A model generated the notes under the pieces. That model was not told the DNA's origin. It saw only the letters and a list, made by a program, of their open reading frames with translations, and searched no databases. Shown here one piece after another: positions 1 through 10,559 of a stretch of DNA of 64,000 bases. Source of the DNA: Eriocheir sinensis (lineage: Eukaryota; Arthropoda; Malacostraca; Decapoda; Varunidae); NCBI RefSeq assembly GCF_024679095.1, contig NC_066515.1, positions 22,810,217 to 22,874,216 on the forward strand. Reading direction: 5' to 3'. The first letter of the stretch is position 1. Every line of letters begins with the position of its first letter. Made by a program: the position numbers and the translations under genes.

Positions 1-347
1 ACTTTCCCCGTCCTCTAATTTAAGTCCTAAAAGACCAAAAATATCATCATCTCTGTCACTAGATCCTTATGGTTGTTGTGACTTGTATTCAGATTCTCCT
101 TATCATCGTATATCTTATCTCTATTATGTTGGGTTAATACCTTTCATATATTTTCTTATGTGTGAAAATTTCCACCTTGTTACTATTGGCAATCAGTGTA
201 CCTTGATTTCCCCCGCCTGGGAGATGCGTGTTGGCGCCCTCGCTCCTCACCCGGTGATATTTGGCCAAGCAATTACTTCGGCCAAACCTTCACACTTCCC
301 CCTCCCCGTCTCGTCCCTCGCGGCTAATTTATATGTGTGAAAAGGAC

Positions 348-350
<3 letters not shown>
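1..350. other. Unique sequence, no gene seen
   Basis: Ordinary mixed-composition sequence that leads into a (GT)n tract. The short open frames have no recognisable domain and run into the repeat. Confidence 0.5.
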
Positions 351-435
<85 letters not shown>

Positions 436-440
436 CGTGT
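351..440. repeat. (GT)n microsatellite
   Basis: About 90 bp of nearly pure GT, ending in two GCGT variants. It is the first of two same-orientation GT tracts separated by about 110 bp. Confidence 0.98.
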
Positions 441-548
441 ACTGTTGCTTACATTCCTAATTGTTAAGGTTTGTGTAAATATTTGACAACTAAATAGGTT
501 TGTATATTAGTTGCATGTCTCCCCTGTTGTGCTAAACCTAATATTTCT

Positions 549-551
<3 letters not shown>

Positions 552-623
<72 letters not shown>
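552..623. repeat. (TG)n microsatellite
   Basis: About 70 bp of pure TG in the same orientation as the tract at 351-440. Confidence 0.98.
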
Positions 624-768
624 GATACATGCCTGACTGCATTAGCCACATAAACAAGCAGACACAAATCAAGGTGACGTGCGGGGCAGGGGTGCATATG
701 TGGCGTGAAATATCGTTTATTATGCTTAAATTGCCTAACTATAGATCACGCCGGGGCCAACTAAGGGA

Positions 769-1022
769 GATCACGGGTAATATATTGTGATGCGTGGAAT
801 GGGCGGTGTCAGTTGTCGGAGGGAGGGGCGGGGAGTTGGTTGTTGGGGGCAGGAATAGGGAGGGGGATGGGGTTCAGCGATTACTCCCACCCCAACCACT
901 CCTACGACTCCCACTCCCATCACAACCAGAGGATCATGGGTAATATATCGTGATGGGTGGAATGGATGATGGTCAGTGGTTTGGGGAAGAAGAGGTAGAG
1001 TGATGTGGGTACTGGTTCAACT

Positions 1023-1059
<37 letters not shown>

Positions 1060-1107
1060 AACCACTGCCTCCACCAACCACCAGTACCTCAACCAATTAT
1101 TAGAGGT
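769..1107. repeat. 163-bp tandem duplication with (ACT)n
   Basis: Two diverged units start at 769 and 932. Both open with a GATCA-GGGTAATATAT core followed by GTGATG-GTGGAATG, then a G-rich part, then a pyrimidine-rich part with ACCACT. The second unit has gained an (ACT)n tract at 1031-1059. The spacing of the matching cores is 163 bp. Confidence 0.75.
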
Positions 1108-1199
1108 CACGAATTACATTACACTCCGCCTGATGTTGTAATTTGTTAATGTTATCTGAATTATGATCGTGGGGAGCGTTTAACCAAGCCCAGAGTGTA

Positions 1200-1960
1200 G
1201 GGGAGGAAAAGGGAGGCGCGGAGGAAAAGCAAAACTGATGGTGAAGTAAATGAGAGGAGGGAGAACCAGAGAGAGTGAGAGTGAGAAAAGGTACAGAGGT
1301 CTCAGGTATTGGTAACGGTGGGAATGGCAATTAGAGTGAGCCTTGGGAGTGAGGAATGAGTATTGCCAACGAAACAGACCCCGCCGTGTAATTTATGTGT
1401 GGAAATGCCTCCTCACCCCCGCCTCGTTCTGGTAACAATGAAATATATACGAGACGCCGCTCTTGCCTATTGATATATCGAGGCCCAATGCAATTATCTT
1501 TATGCGTTAATCTTCGGGCGCTTTATCAGCATCAGTTCGGTAATGTAGTTGTCTCATAAAGGCGATAAGAAGATAATGATAATAAAGATAGTGCATGGTT
1601 ACCAAATCGGTGGATGCTGCTTAATGGAAAATAACGGTGCATTCTTAGTTAGAGGTGTTACCGGGGGGGTCATTAAGGTGATTAAGTGCCACCAGGTGTT
1701 ACGAAGCTTAGCTGAGAAGTGGTTCAGGTGAGGATAGGCTTCGTGGAAAGTGAGGAAGGTGTGGGAATCTGCTTCTAAAGGGGTTGTTTGCAGGTACCGT
1801 GTTTACTAGTGTATCGTGGAGGCTATGGAAATGATGTTGAGGATGAGGATGAGGATGGGAGAAGAAGGAAAAGGAGGAGGAGGAGGTATAACAGAAGAGG
1901 AGAAGAAGAGAAGGAGCAGTGGCGCATACCAGATTAGGAGGAACATAAAAAAAAAAGTAA
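1200..1960. other. Purine-rich and unique sequence, no gene
   Basis: Purine-rich on the + strand at 1200-1300 and 1740-1940, with GAGGAT and GGA runs. The middle is ordinary sequence. Open frames here are composition-driven. Confidence 0.5.
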
Positions 1961-2438
1961 AATAAAAATATACTTAGAAGGTAAGGGAGGAAGTGCATCA
2001 GTAGCCGCGCCAACGGTAGTAACAACAGTAATTTGAGGATCTTGCCTGCAATTTTACTATTATATTTTGGTGCTGTCAAGAAATATTCAGGAAAAATGTG
2101 CACTACTATTTTTTTTATTTATTTTTGTTCCCATAGCTTACCTGATGCGGGTGTGCGCTTACCGTGTACTCACCTTTCTCCTCGGTCCAGGTTTACTCGT
2201 ACGTAGAGCATAATTACCCGTGTTTGACAGCTTAAGTAATTTTTATGCAAATGAGTAATCAGTGTAAATGAAGAATATGAGGCGTTAATTACTAAGGCAA
2301 CTCTTAACACTTCCTCGAGTCGGAGTGTGATTTTCCTTACATTCAACAGGTAGAATTGTGTTTTTAGTTCGCTTTTATTTTTGTTGCTGGGGCATGCTAC
2401 TTTTTGTGTGTCTTTCTGTATGTAAATATCACGAGTCA

Positions 2439-2459
2439 ACACACACACATACACACACA

Positions 2460-2536
<77 letters not shown>

Positions 2537-2540
2537 TCAC
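2439..2540. repeat. (CA)n microsatellite, interrupted
   Basis: About 100 bp of CA with a few CATA, CTCA and CGCA interruptions. It is followed directly by a CCTTCC-type pyrimidine tract. Confidence 0.97.
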
Positions 2541-2544
2541 ATAT

Positions 2545-2740
2545 TCCTCCCTTCATTTTCCTTCCATACTCATCCCTTCCCATCCATTCCTTTCCCTTCC
2601 CTTCCCTTTTCTTCCCATGTTTTCCCTTCCTTTCCTTTCCCTTCCTTTTCCTTGCCTTCCCTTCCTTAACCTTGCCATTCCTGCCCTTTCCTTTGGCTCC
2701 TCTCCCCATCTCACCCTTGTTCTCCCTCTCATCTTTCCCC
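2545..2740. repeat. Polypyrimidine CCCTTCC-type tract
   Basis: Nearly uninterrupted C/T sequence on the + strand made of TTCCC and TTTCC words. The complementary strand is a long purine run with triplex potential. Confidence 0.85.
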
Positions 2741-3183
2741 CACGAACACGCTCGATTCAAGGCATCTCAAGTGCTCCCAAAATCTCGTAGGCGGGTGTTC
2801 GGAGGTTCGTGCGCGGGTGGTGAATATCTGAATTTTGCGTCGGGGAAAAACTGGATTAACTATTCGTGCACTGTCCGCAACGAGCCGTAATCAGTAGCCG
2901 AGGTTGCAGGTTATCTACATAAGATTTAATCGAGATGATGTAACATTTTGATAACCACAATTACAGCGTATAAAATAAACTGGGACGAGAGCATAGGACG
3001 GCTTTACGGCGCTGGGGATCGGCTGTAGCGAAGGCCGGCTGGTGCTTCTCTAATAACGTGTTGCAATATTGTGTGAAGTTGATGTGGCGGCTTCCTCTCG
3101 TAACTTTGCCTTCCTCTCTCTTACGGTGCACTCACATAGGGAACTTTTTTTTTTTCGAGTGAGGAGGCTTGGGTGGGTTCCAG

Positions 3184-3184
<1 letters not shown>

Positions 3185-3229
<45 letters not shown>

Positions 3230-3237
3230 GCGTGTGT
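3185..3237. repeat. (TG)n microsatellite
   Basis: About 50 bp of TG with two GCGT variants near its right end. Confidence 0.97.
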
Positions 3238-3781
3238 TTAAGATTTGGGCGAGAAGAAAAACTTGCATGTTCTTTCGGTATTAAAAGGGAAACTTGGAGC
3301 TGAGATTTTTGCATAATGTTGACAAGTCCTTCATTGAGTTAGTAATTACCGACTCACCTGTTTACTCTAACCTGTTCACCTTCGTCCCTGAATACCTTAC
3401 CTGTGCAGTATAAGAAGCTTAGATACTTCTTTCACTGCCCATTATTAACCTAGATAATTCAGTACATCCCCTAAAACACAACGTAAAAAAAGAGAATAGG
3501 AAAAATGTACTACCTCATTGGATCTATATTGAAACCCAATGTGATTTACCTGAGATCACTTCTTACAAACACCATAATGGGAGGTGAGAGACAAGACCCA
3601 ACACCTCTAAATCTCTCCCTATCAGAAAGGATCATGACCTTGTTTGTTGCGAAGCTGTAGTTTGTTGTCTCCGTAATGACGATCCACTCCATATTTTGTG
3701 TCGCGTTATATCCAGGCGGGGAAGGAAGTGACATCCGTGGCCTCGCTCTAATGTTGGTTATCAGCCGCCTCGCATTAAGGG

Positions 3782-4002
3782 GGTCGTCCCAGCGTTGCCA
3801 GATTATCGTATTCACCACATTGTATTTGTAATTTTTAAGCCTCAAACTCTCGTACCTCCAGAAATAACGAAAGGATATTAAAGTTAGCGTTAAAACTGCT
3901 ATTTATTGATGTTTCTTTTGTTTGTTTTTGTTATAGATATCAGTCAGAAACTACGAAAATGGAATACGGTGTGCACGATGATTTGGCAACGCTGGGTCGT
4001 CC
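3782..4002. mobile_element. hAT-type MITE, copy A, with 8-bp TSDs
   Basis: The element body is 3790-3994 (205 bp). It begins CAGCGTTGCCAGAT and ends ATTTGGCAACGCTG, which are terminal inverted repeats with one mismatch over 14 bp. It is flanked by perfect 8-bp direct repeats GGTCGTCC at 3782-3789 and 3995-4002. A CAG-starting terminus of the form CAGNGTTGCCA with an 8-bp target-site duplication is the classic signature of hAT superfamily elements. There is no transposase frame, so the copy is non-autonomous. The interior matches the copies at 34528-34706 and 43266-43447, but this copy has about 20 extra bases just before its 3' terminus (around 3961-3980). Confidence 0.93.
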
Positions 4003-4511
4003 TCTCATCCACTCTTGTATACGATCTTGAGTGTTGTGTTTCTGGCGCTCTCCCCCTCTTGTTTATTCGCGGCCTGGCCTGGGTGTTCGTGGGAAAGTGT
4101 GATGCCCGGGAAGTGTTGGTCCTACGGTTCCTTTGTGTTGCAGTTCGTTAGTCTTTGTTTTCGTTGTACATTATAGTCTGGTGTTTGTGTTTGTTTTTCA
4201 GGTTTTCATACAACTGAGACAACTAGCGATAGAGGGCTTAACCGTTCAGCAATGTCTTTTTTTTTTTACTTCTATAATGGTCTTCTGTTTTCCGTTACGT
4301 TAATTTACCTCATTCATATTTTTTCTCCTTCCTGCCTACCTCTCTAAATCCCTTCTATTCTTCTATTTATTCAGTTTTCAATGTGTGATAATAAAAACTG
4401 GATTTGGTGTGTTTTTAATTATTTCATCCTTTACACTCTCTGCTGTATTTTTTCTCCCATTTTCTTTCTATATTCGTTTTCTCTTGTTCACTTCCGCCTC
4501 TCTCTCCTTAC

Positions 4512-4610
4512 CTCTTTTTTTTCTCGTTTCTACTTGCCCCTCTGAATCCCTGCCTCTTTTTTTTCTCGTTTCTACTTGCCCCTCTGAATCCCTGCCTCTT
4601 TTTTTTCGTT
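4512..4610. repeat. 42-bp tandem repeat
   Basis: A CTCTTTTTTTT-CTCGTTTCTACTTG-CCCCTCTGAATCCCTGC unit of 42 bp is repeated exactly, starting at 4512 and 4554. A partial third unit starts at 4596. Confidence 0.92.
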
Positions 4611-4981
4611 TCATCGTCAGTACAGGTATTCCCTCCCACGCCAGCCTCCCCCACACACCTTTTCTTAACCTTTCCACACTCAATCTTACGCGCATTCCAA
4701 CGTTTCTCTCATTTTTAACCTTCCTAACTTCCAAACGGAGCAACCCACCGTCCCTGTCTCCTTTTCTCCCTCCCTCATCTTCCACCCCGCTCTCCAATCA
4801 CTCCACCATTCGTTCCACTCCCCACTACCGACCTCACCTCACCCCGCCCACTTCGTCTTCATCCATCACACACACGGCAAGGGGAGACCTGGCTGGGCGG
4901 ATTCCTATTTTGAGGCGAGTCAAAACATACCTGGTTACCTGAAGACCGCCGTGTTAATTAAGACTAGGATGTGTGTGTGTG

Positions 4982-4983
<2 letters not shown>

Positions 4984-5037
<54 letters not shown>
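4984..5037. repeat. (GA)n microsatellite
   Basis: About 54 bp of pure GA. It is separated by 57 bp of unique sequence from a second GA tract in the same orientation. Confidence 0.98.
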
Positions 5038-5040
<3 letters not shown>

Positions 5041-5091
5041 TGTCCCATGCATATACTGATTTGAAGATGATTTTGCCGCTGGAATTTAAAT

Positions 5092-5094
<3 letters not shown>

Positions 5095-5169
<75 letters not shown>
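5095..5169. repeat. (GA)n microsatellite
   Basis: About 75 bp of pure GA, the second member of the pair with 4984-5037. Confidence 0.98.
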
Positions 5170-5173
<4 letters not shown>

Positions 5174-5760
5174 TCCCACGTCCCCCACATTTTGGCCACG
5201 GTTTCAAGGTCGCCGCGGCCTGGACCTGTCCGGCATAGCGATCAAGGGCTGAGCGTCTTTAGGATGTCAAGCGCGGCATAATGTGTAAGTAATGTCGACG
5301 TGTACCTACATAGGCTGCCAAATTTAGGAGTAATTAGTTACCTTAATTAACGGAGGACTGGGAGGACGCTGCTGCCTTCATAACTTAGCGTGGACTCTCG
5401 TGGACTGTCGGATTTTTTTTTTTTTTCGTACATCTTGGAATTTAGTTTTTTTTTAGTATTGCCTCGAACTTTCTATATAAATTTCTGCTTCCGATAATAG
5501 AAGACTGAAATGGCAATAAAGGTCGTAATAAAAATGTATCTGTCTATATTTAAAGTTCAAGTAAATTTTCTTCAGGTAGGAAGGGGAAAAGAGCAGATGT
5601 TTTAAGCCTTGTAGTCACTTCTATTTTTATATCGAAGTAAATTTTGGCACATCTCCCAGATAAAATATTCAAGCCTGTCCAGTTACCTCAAGGAGAAAAA
5701 AGTGAGCGCAAACAAGTAGCACGGGAGATGTATAAATCAGAGTCGATACTTTTCACTCCA
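5170..5760. other. Unique sequence, no gene seen
   Basis: Mixed composition: GC-rich at 5180-5260 and AT-rich with poly-T runs at 5400-5650. No open frame or RNA gene is supported. Confidence 0.45.
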
Positions 5761-5965
5761 AAGAAGAAAAGGGAAGGAAAAGGGAAGGGGAAGGGGAAGG
5801 GATGGGAAAGGGAAAGGGAAGGGGGAAGGGAAGGGGAAGGTAAGGGAAGGGAAAGGGAAGGGGAAGGGAAGGGAAAGGGAAGGGGGAAGGGAAGGGAAAG
5901 AGAAAGGGAAGGGGAAGGGAGAAGGGGGAAGGGGGAAGGGAACGGGAAGGGAAGGGGACGGGGAG
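5761..5965. repeat. G-rich (GGGAAG)-type array
   Basis: Roughly 200 bp made of GGGAAGGGGAAGG-like words with no C until the right edge. Many runs of three or more G lie within 2-5 bases of each other, so G-quadruplex and triplex structures are possible on this strand. Confidence 0.93.
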
Positions 5966-6166
5966 TTATGGCGGATGAAGGATGAAGGGGCCAGACATTT
6001 ATTAACACAGCACTGCCAAACACTTCCTTTCAGAACAAGAGGCATGACGTCACTCAGCGTAATGCCAGATGCAGCAGGCTGTTGACGCCCCGAGGTTGAT
6101 GATGTCACCGAGTGGGAGGGAAGGAGACGGCCGGGGCAGGTGATGAGAGCCTGGTTAGTCTGTGGA

Positions 6167-6243
6167 TGTGTGTGTGTGTGTGTGGGTGGGTGTGGGTGTG
6201 TAGGTGTGGGTGTAAGGGAATGGTCAGGTGCGGTAAAGCTGTC

Positions 6244-6278
<35 letters not shown>

Positions 6279-6310
6279 GAGAGAGACGAGAGAGACGAGA
6301 GAGACGAGAG
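6167..6310. repeat. (TG)n then (GA)n with GAGAGAC units
   Basis: A short TG tract (6167-6184) grades into GTGGG words. After a 35-bp gap comes GA (6246-6277), which continues as repeated ACGAGAGAG units to about 6310. Confidence 0.9.
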
Positions 6311-6658
6311 AACGTGCAGGAAACATCACGGAAGAAGTAAGAGAAAAATCAGTAAATGGACAGACAACGGACTGATTTAAGACAGAATGAGACAGATGGG
6401 CAGTAATGACGACCGCTGAGAACGATGGCGAAGACTTGGTGAAAGACTGACGGAGTGGCGTGTTGATGGGAGGGTCAGAGGTCACCAGCACCCCAGTAAA
6501 CCCCCTTCTACGCCCCGCTGTTGACCTCCACCCCGCCGACGCCTGAGGGACGGGAGAAATTATAGATAAATGAGAGAAAACATAACAAAATAAAGATAAA
6601 TGAGGCTACATGTCTTGGTTTGCTTCATGCACGACTAAAATAACAGGAAAACATCAAC

Positions 6659-6660
<2 letters not shown>

Positions 6661-6725
<65 letters not shown>

Positions 6726-6731
6726 GAGAGG
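6661..6731. repeat. (AG)n microsatellite
   Basis: About 70 bp of AG with a single GGG interruption near 6715. Confidence 0.97.
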
Positions 6732-6988
6732 AACGTAAAACACATAAACAACCAGAGATCCCATTCTTTGATATAGGGCCGGAGAGGGAGCGAGCGGCAG
6801 TATACCGTCCCCCATGACAGCCTACGCCACACTGACGGATGGGAACCAAGCACGATCCTGTGAGAGCTATTCTGTGGTTAGCTAATTGCCAAATGAGGGG
6901 CTGCGGGAGGCTGGGTAATGCCTGGTCCGGACCCCTTTTTTCCCTCTCATCCTTTAAGTACCGGAGTCTGTATTCCTCCCGTCTGTGG

Positions 6989-7325
6989 CTCCTTTAACTG
7001 CCGAAAATTCCCTTCTTTTATTGGCCCATACCACTGTCCTTTTTTCTCAGGTGCATGCAGGTACGAAAGCCATGAATGCAGACAGGTAGAAAAATATCTT
7101 TGCTCCGGCCTTAAGATAACTTTTGGAAGAAGACAATAAAAGAAGACTAGACTTTTACTCCTTTAACTGCCGAAAACTCCCTCCTTTTATTGGCTCATAC
7201 CACTGTCCTTTATCTCAGGTGAATGCAGGTACGAAAGCCTTGAATGCAGACAGGTAGAAAAATATCCTTGCTCCTGCTTTAAAATAACTTTTGGAAGATG
7301 AAAATAAAAGAAGACTAGACTTTTA
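6989..7325. repeat. 169-bp tandem duplication
   Basis: Unit 1 is 6989-7157 and unit 2 is 7158-7325. Both start CTCCTTTAACTGCCGAAAA and end AGAAGACTAGACTTTTA. They are highly similar, with scattered substitutions and small gaps. No coding potential is evident. Confidence 0.95.
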
Positions 7326-7559
7326 ACACAGATTGCTTCAACTTTTGGGACATGAAAAAAGAGGCCAAGAACTATAACAGACAAGTTCAGGAAATAAAAT
7401 AAGTGCAGAAAGATGCCAGACTATAACATGTAAGCACAGTCCTAGAGGGAGAAAAACAATCCCACATTATTCCTTCGTTGGGTCGAGTCCATTTCGAGCA
7501 TTGTCATCCGGCATCGGTATGAGTGTCTTTAACTTCAATATCTCAAGAACAAATTCCCA

Positions 7560-8400
7560 GGTATTGCGCGCCCCACTGCTTCTTTTCTCCCTCCTGGCTG
7601 CCTCCCCTTCCATGTTTCTCCTTCACAAATGCAGGGGAGCAGCCTTCACCCCTTGCTTTACCTCCCCCTCCCTACTTAGTCGTTCTCCTCCCCGCCTCTC
7701 ATCTCTTTATGGTTCCTGTTTGGCTTTCCTTCCCCGACCTTACCTCAGCTTAACCTTCTTTCCGTTCACTGGCGTTCCTTTATTTTTCTTAACCTCTTTT
7801 TCTGCCTCCAAGCTGACTTACCTTCCCTCCCCTTACCTTCACTTACCTTACCTTACCTTTCCTTACAATTACCTTACTTTTATCACCTTTCCTCTCCTCA
7901 GTTCTGTAACCTTGCCTTTCTCACATCCACAGTCTGTTTCACCTCTTTTTCTGCCTCCAAACTGACTTACCTTCCCCCTTACCTTCCCTTCCCTTTCCCC
8001 TTTCCTTCACTTACCTTACCTTACGTTACTTTTATCACCTTTCCTCTCCTCAGTTCTGTAACCTTGCCTTTCTCACATCCACAGTCTGTCTCACCCCTCT
8101 GCCTTCTTCTACGTTCACATCCTTCTTTCTTCTTTCACGTCTTCCCTGCCTTGCCATACACTCCATATTTCCCTTTCTTTTGTTTTGCCTTTCTCTTAAA
8201 CTCTTTCTCGTCCCTTTCCCCTTCTTCACGTCTCCCCTACCTTGCCATACCTTCCACTTTTCCCATTCTTTTGTTTTACCTTTCCTAAACTCTGCCTCGT
8301 CCCTTTCCCCTGTCTTACCTGGCTCCTTTGACTCGCCCTCATAACCCTGTCTCGCATCCTTCTCCCCCTGCCTCGCCCCCCCTCCCTCGGGTTCCGTGGT
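7560..8400. repeat. Polypyrimidine block with 149-bp and 91-bp duplications
   Basis: A C/T-rich stretch on the + strand. One unit starts at about 7792 (CCTCTTTTTCTGCCTCC…) and recurs at about 7941, a period of 149 bp, ending near 8092. A different unit starts at 8136 (CACGTCT…) and recurs at 8227, a period of 91 bp, ending near 8310. Open frames through it encode only Ser/Leu/Pro/Phe-rich low-complexity sequence. Confidence 0.9.
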
Positions 8401-8402
8401 CG

Positions 8403-8414
8403 CCTAATTGCCGG
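8403..8414. promoter_or_regulatory. CCTAATTGCCGG motif (copy 1)
   Basis: This 12-mer with a TAATTG homeodomain-type core recurs exactly at 60703-60714. A 9-mer core also occurs at 6882-6890. A regulatory role is inference. Confidence 0.25.
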
Positions 8415-9154
8415 CTGTACAGTACACTGGACCTCCTTTTAAAACCCTCATTTGGCTAATTTCTGCTTGCATTATGCGGCAAACCACCACGACCCGGTTA
8501 TTTTTGGTATATTTTCGTTTCAACTTAGCCTTCTCCTTACCCGGTGATTATGCAGGGCTCGCCAATGAGGGGCACTTACGGGTCTTGCCCTTAACATACA
8601 TTCCCGCCACTGTTTATTTTACCTTCTGTCCTCTTTTTCTTGCGAGGGTTTGTGTGTTTATTCGGTATCAACGTGAGGGGGCTATTTTGCAGTAAGGTAT
8701 TTTGCCGCTCGGAAATTTCAATGCGTTCTCAGGTAGTGATCTTAGTCAAGGGAGGGTTTGACAGTGATAGATTGAAACGCTGAAAAAGTTCATAAATCTT
8801 CATAAATCGCAAAGGAGTGATGGCTGAGAGAAATAATGCAGTCATGAGAGAGAGAGAGAGGAAGTAGGTAATAATTTGGAGGTCACGAGGGAGAGGGCGA
8901 GACTTGGGAGGGACGGAGGGAAGATGAGAGAGAGAGGGCAGGGGGAGGCAGGGGTGATGGGCAGGGAGTTGGCAGGGGTAGCGTAAAGGTGTGGTAGGGT
9001 GACACGATAATAATAGATGGAAAAAAAAGTAACATTTCACGGTAGGAACGAAGAGGAGAGAAGAAGATAAAGAGAGAGAAAGAGAGAGGGAGGTGGGTTA
9101 TGGCAGGGCAAGGAGTCGAAGAAGAAGAAAAAGAAGAAAAAATAATAGAAAATC

Positions 9155-9157
<3 letters not shown>

Positions 9158-9209
<52 letters not shown>
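9158..9209. repeat. (AG)n microsatellite
   Basis: About 52 bp of AG preceded by a GAA/AAG-rich purine run from 9115. Confidence 0.97.
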
Positions 9210-9210
<1 letters not shown>

Positions 9211-9544
9211 CAGGGTTCATCTTCTCCCCCTCCGTAGTGCGCAATAATCGCTCACTTCCGGTCATCAGCGGGTTCGGGGCGGGTGTGAGGGCCCCGAGGG
9301 GACGTTGTCTCACTCCTTGCAGCATCGCACTCCACGTTTTCTTTCTCTTTTTCTCTCTCTCCTTGGCCGCGGTATCTACCCTGTGTTCTGCTCCCCTGTG
9401 CGCCCCCGTGATTGCTTGTCTCGGGGTTTTCTCTGCCTGACGATCCTGCTTCTGCATTTTTCTCTGATTCCCGGCGCGGCAGAAGGGCGATGAAGGGAGG
9501 GAGAAGGAGGTGGTGGGGAGGTTCCTGATTGGTGAAGTTCCCGT

Positions 9545-9630
9545 CTCTTTGTTCTCCTCCTTCTCCTCCTACTCCTCTGCCTCCTCCTTCTATTCCTTCT
9601 CGTCTTCCTCCTCCTCCTCCTCCTCCTCCC
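9545..9630. repeat. (TCC)n imperfect trinucleotide tract
   Basis: TCC/TTC words with the purest part at 9606-9630. The serine-rich frame across it is repeat translation. Confidence 0.9.
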
Positions 9631-9729
9631 GATCATGCATGCTCGTAGAAGACTTGTGGGACGCGCCGGGGCAGCAGCATCAGTCAATGTCTTGCTGGCT
9701 GGACGTGGATTGGTGGATCTTTTTATAAC

Positions 9730-10200
9730 GCGGGCAGATTAGGCGGGTCAGGACGGGCTTCGGTGGGCTTCTAATACACGGCTTCGTCACACTTCATCTC
9801 TCTCGCCCCCAATCAGTCGTTCACAAGCAGAGGTGAGGCCGTAATTATTAGGTGCTTTGTGCCATAAATATTCAGGGCGCTGTGATGGGCCCCAAGATGC
9901 CTGCCCGCTGCCCCAAAAGATTCCCCGGCCCTCAGGGGTGAGTTTTATATATTATTTTTTTGTTTGACGTCCCGGATGATTGTGGGCTGATAAAAAATTG
10001 GTCCCGAGAGGATTTGAATATAATTATGGTCGGTAATGATAGTAATAAGGCCGAAGCCGGAACCAAAACGAATATTATTTCTTCTAATTCTACTGTTGCT
10101 TTTATTCTCCTCCAACCTTCTGCTTCATCATTGTTTTTAAATTTGAGGCTTCTGCTACTACTGTTATCACTTCGACTTTTGCAACTGCTACCTCCACCAA
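9730..10200. other. Unique sequence, no gene seen
   Basis: Mixed GC-rich then AT-rich sequence before the (CTA)n tract. No splice-flanked coding segment could be supported. Confidence 0.4.
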
Positions 10201-10208
10201 TGCTACTA

Positions 10209-10209
<1 letters not shown>

Positions 10210-10249
<40 letters not shown>
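10210..10249. repeat. (CTA)n microsatellite
   Basis: About 40 bp of CTA/TAC triplets. Confidence 0.96.
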
Positions 10250-10320
10250 TAATATAACCACCACTGGTACACCTGTCAATAATAGATTTTGTGTTGATAT
10301 ATCAGGTTAAGGGTATATGT

Positions 10321-10322
<2 letters not shown>

Positions 10323-10373
<51 letters not shown>
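10323..10373. repeat. (AG)n microsatellite
   Basis: About 50 bp of pure AG. Confidence 0.98.
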
Positions 10374-10376
<3 letters not shown>

Positions 10377-10559
10377 AGGGTCAAGGGATACGACGAAACA
10401 GCGACTGGCAGACACACGGGGAGGGGGACAGACACACAAAGGGTCCAGGGCGCGGAGAGGAAGCCAGGGGTCAGCTGAGCGCAATAAAACCCACAAGAAT
10501 ATGCAGATTTGTTGCTCCAAAACGCGCGGTCAACGATTAACTATTTCCGGCCGCGCAGA

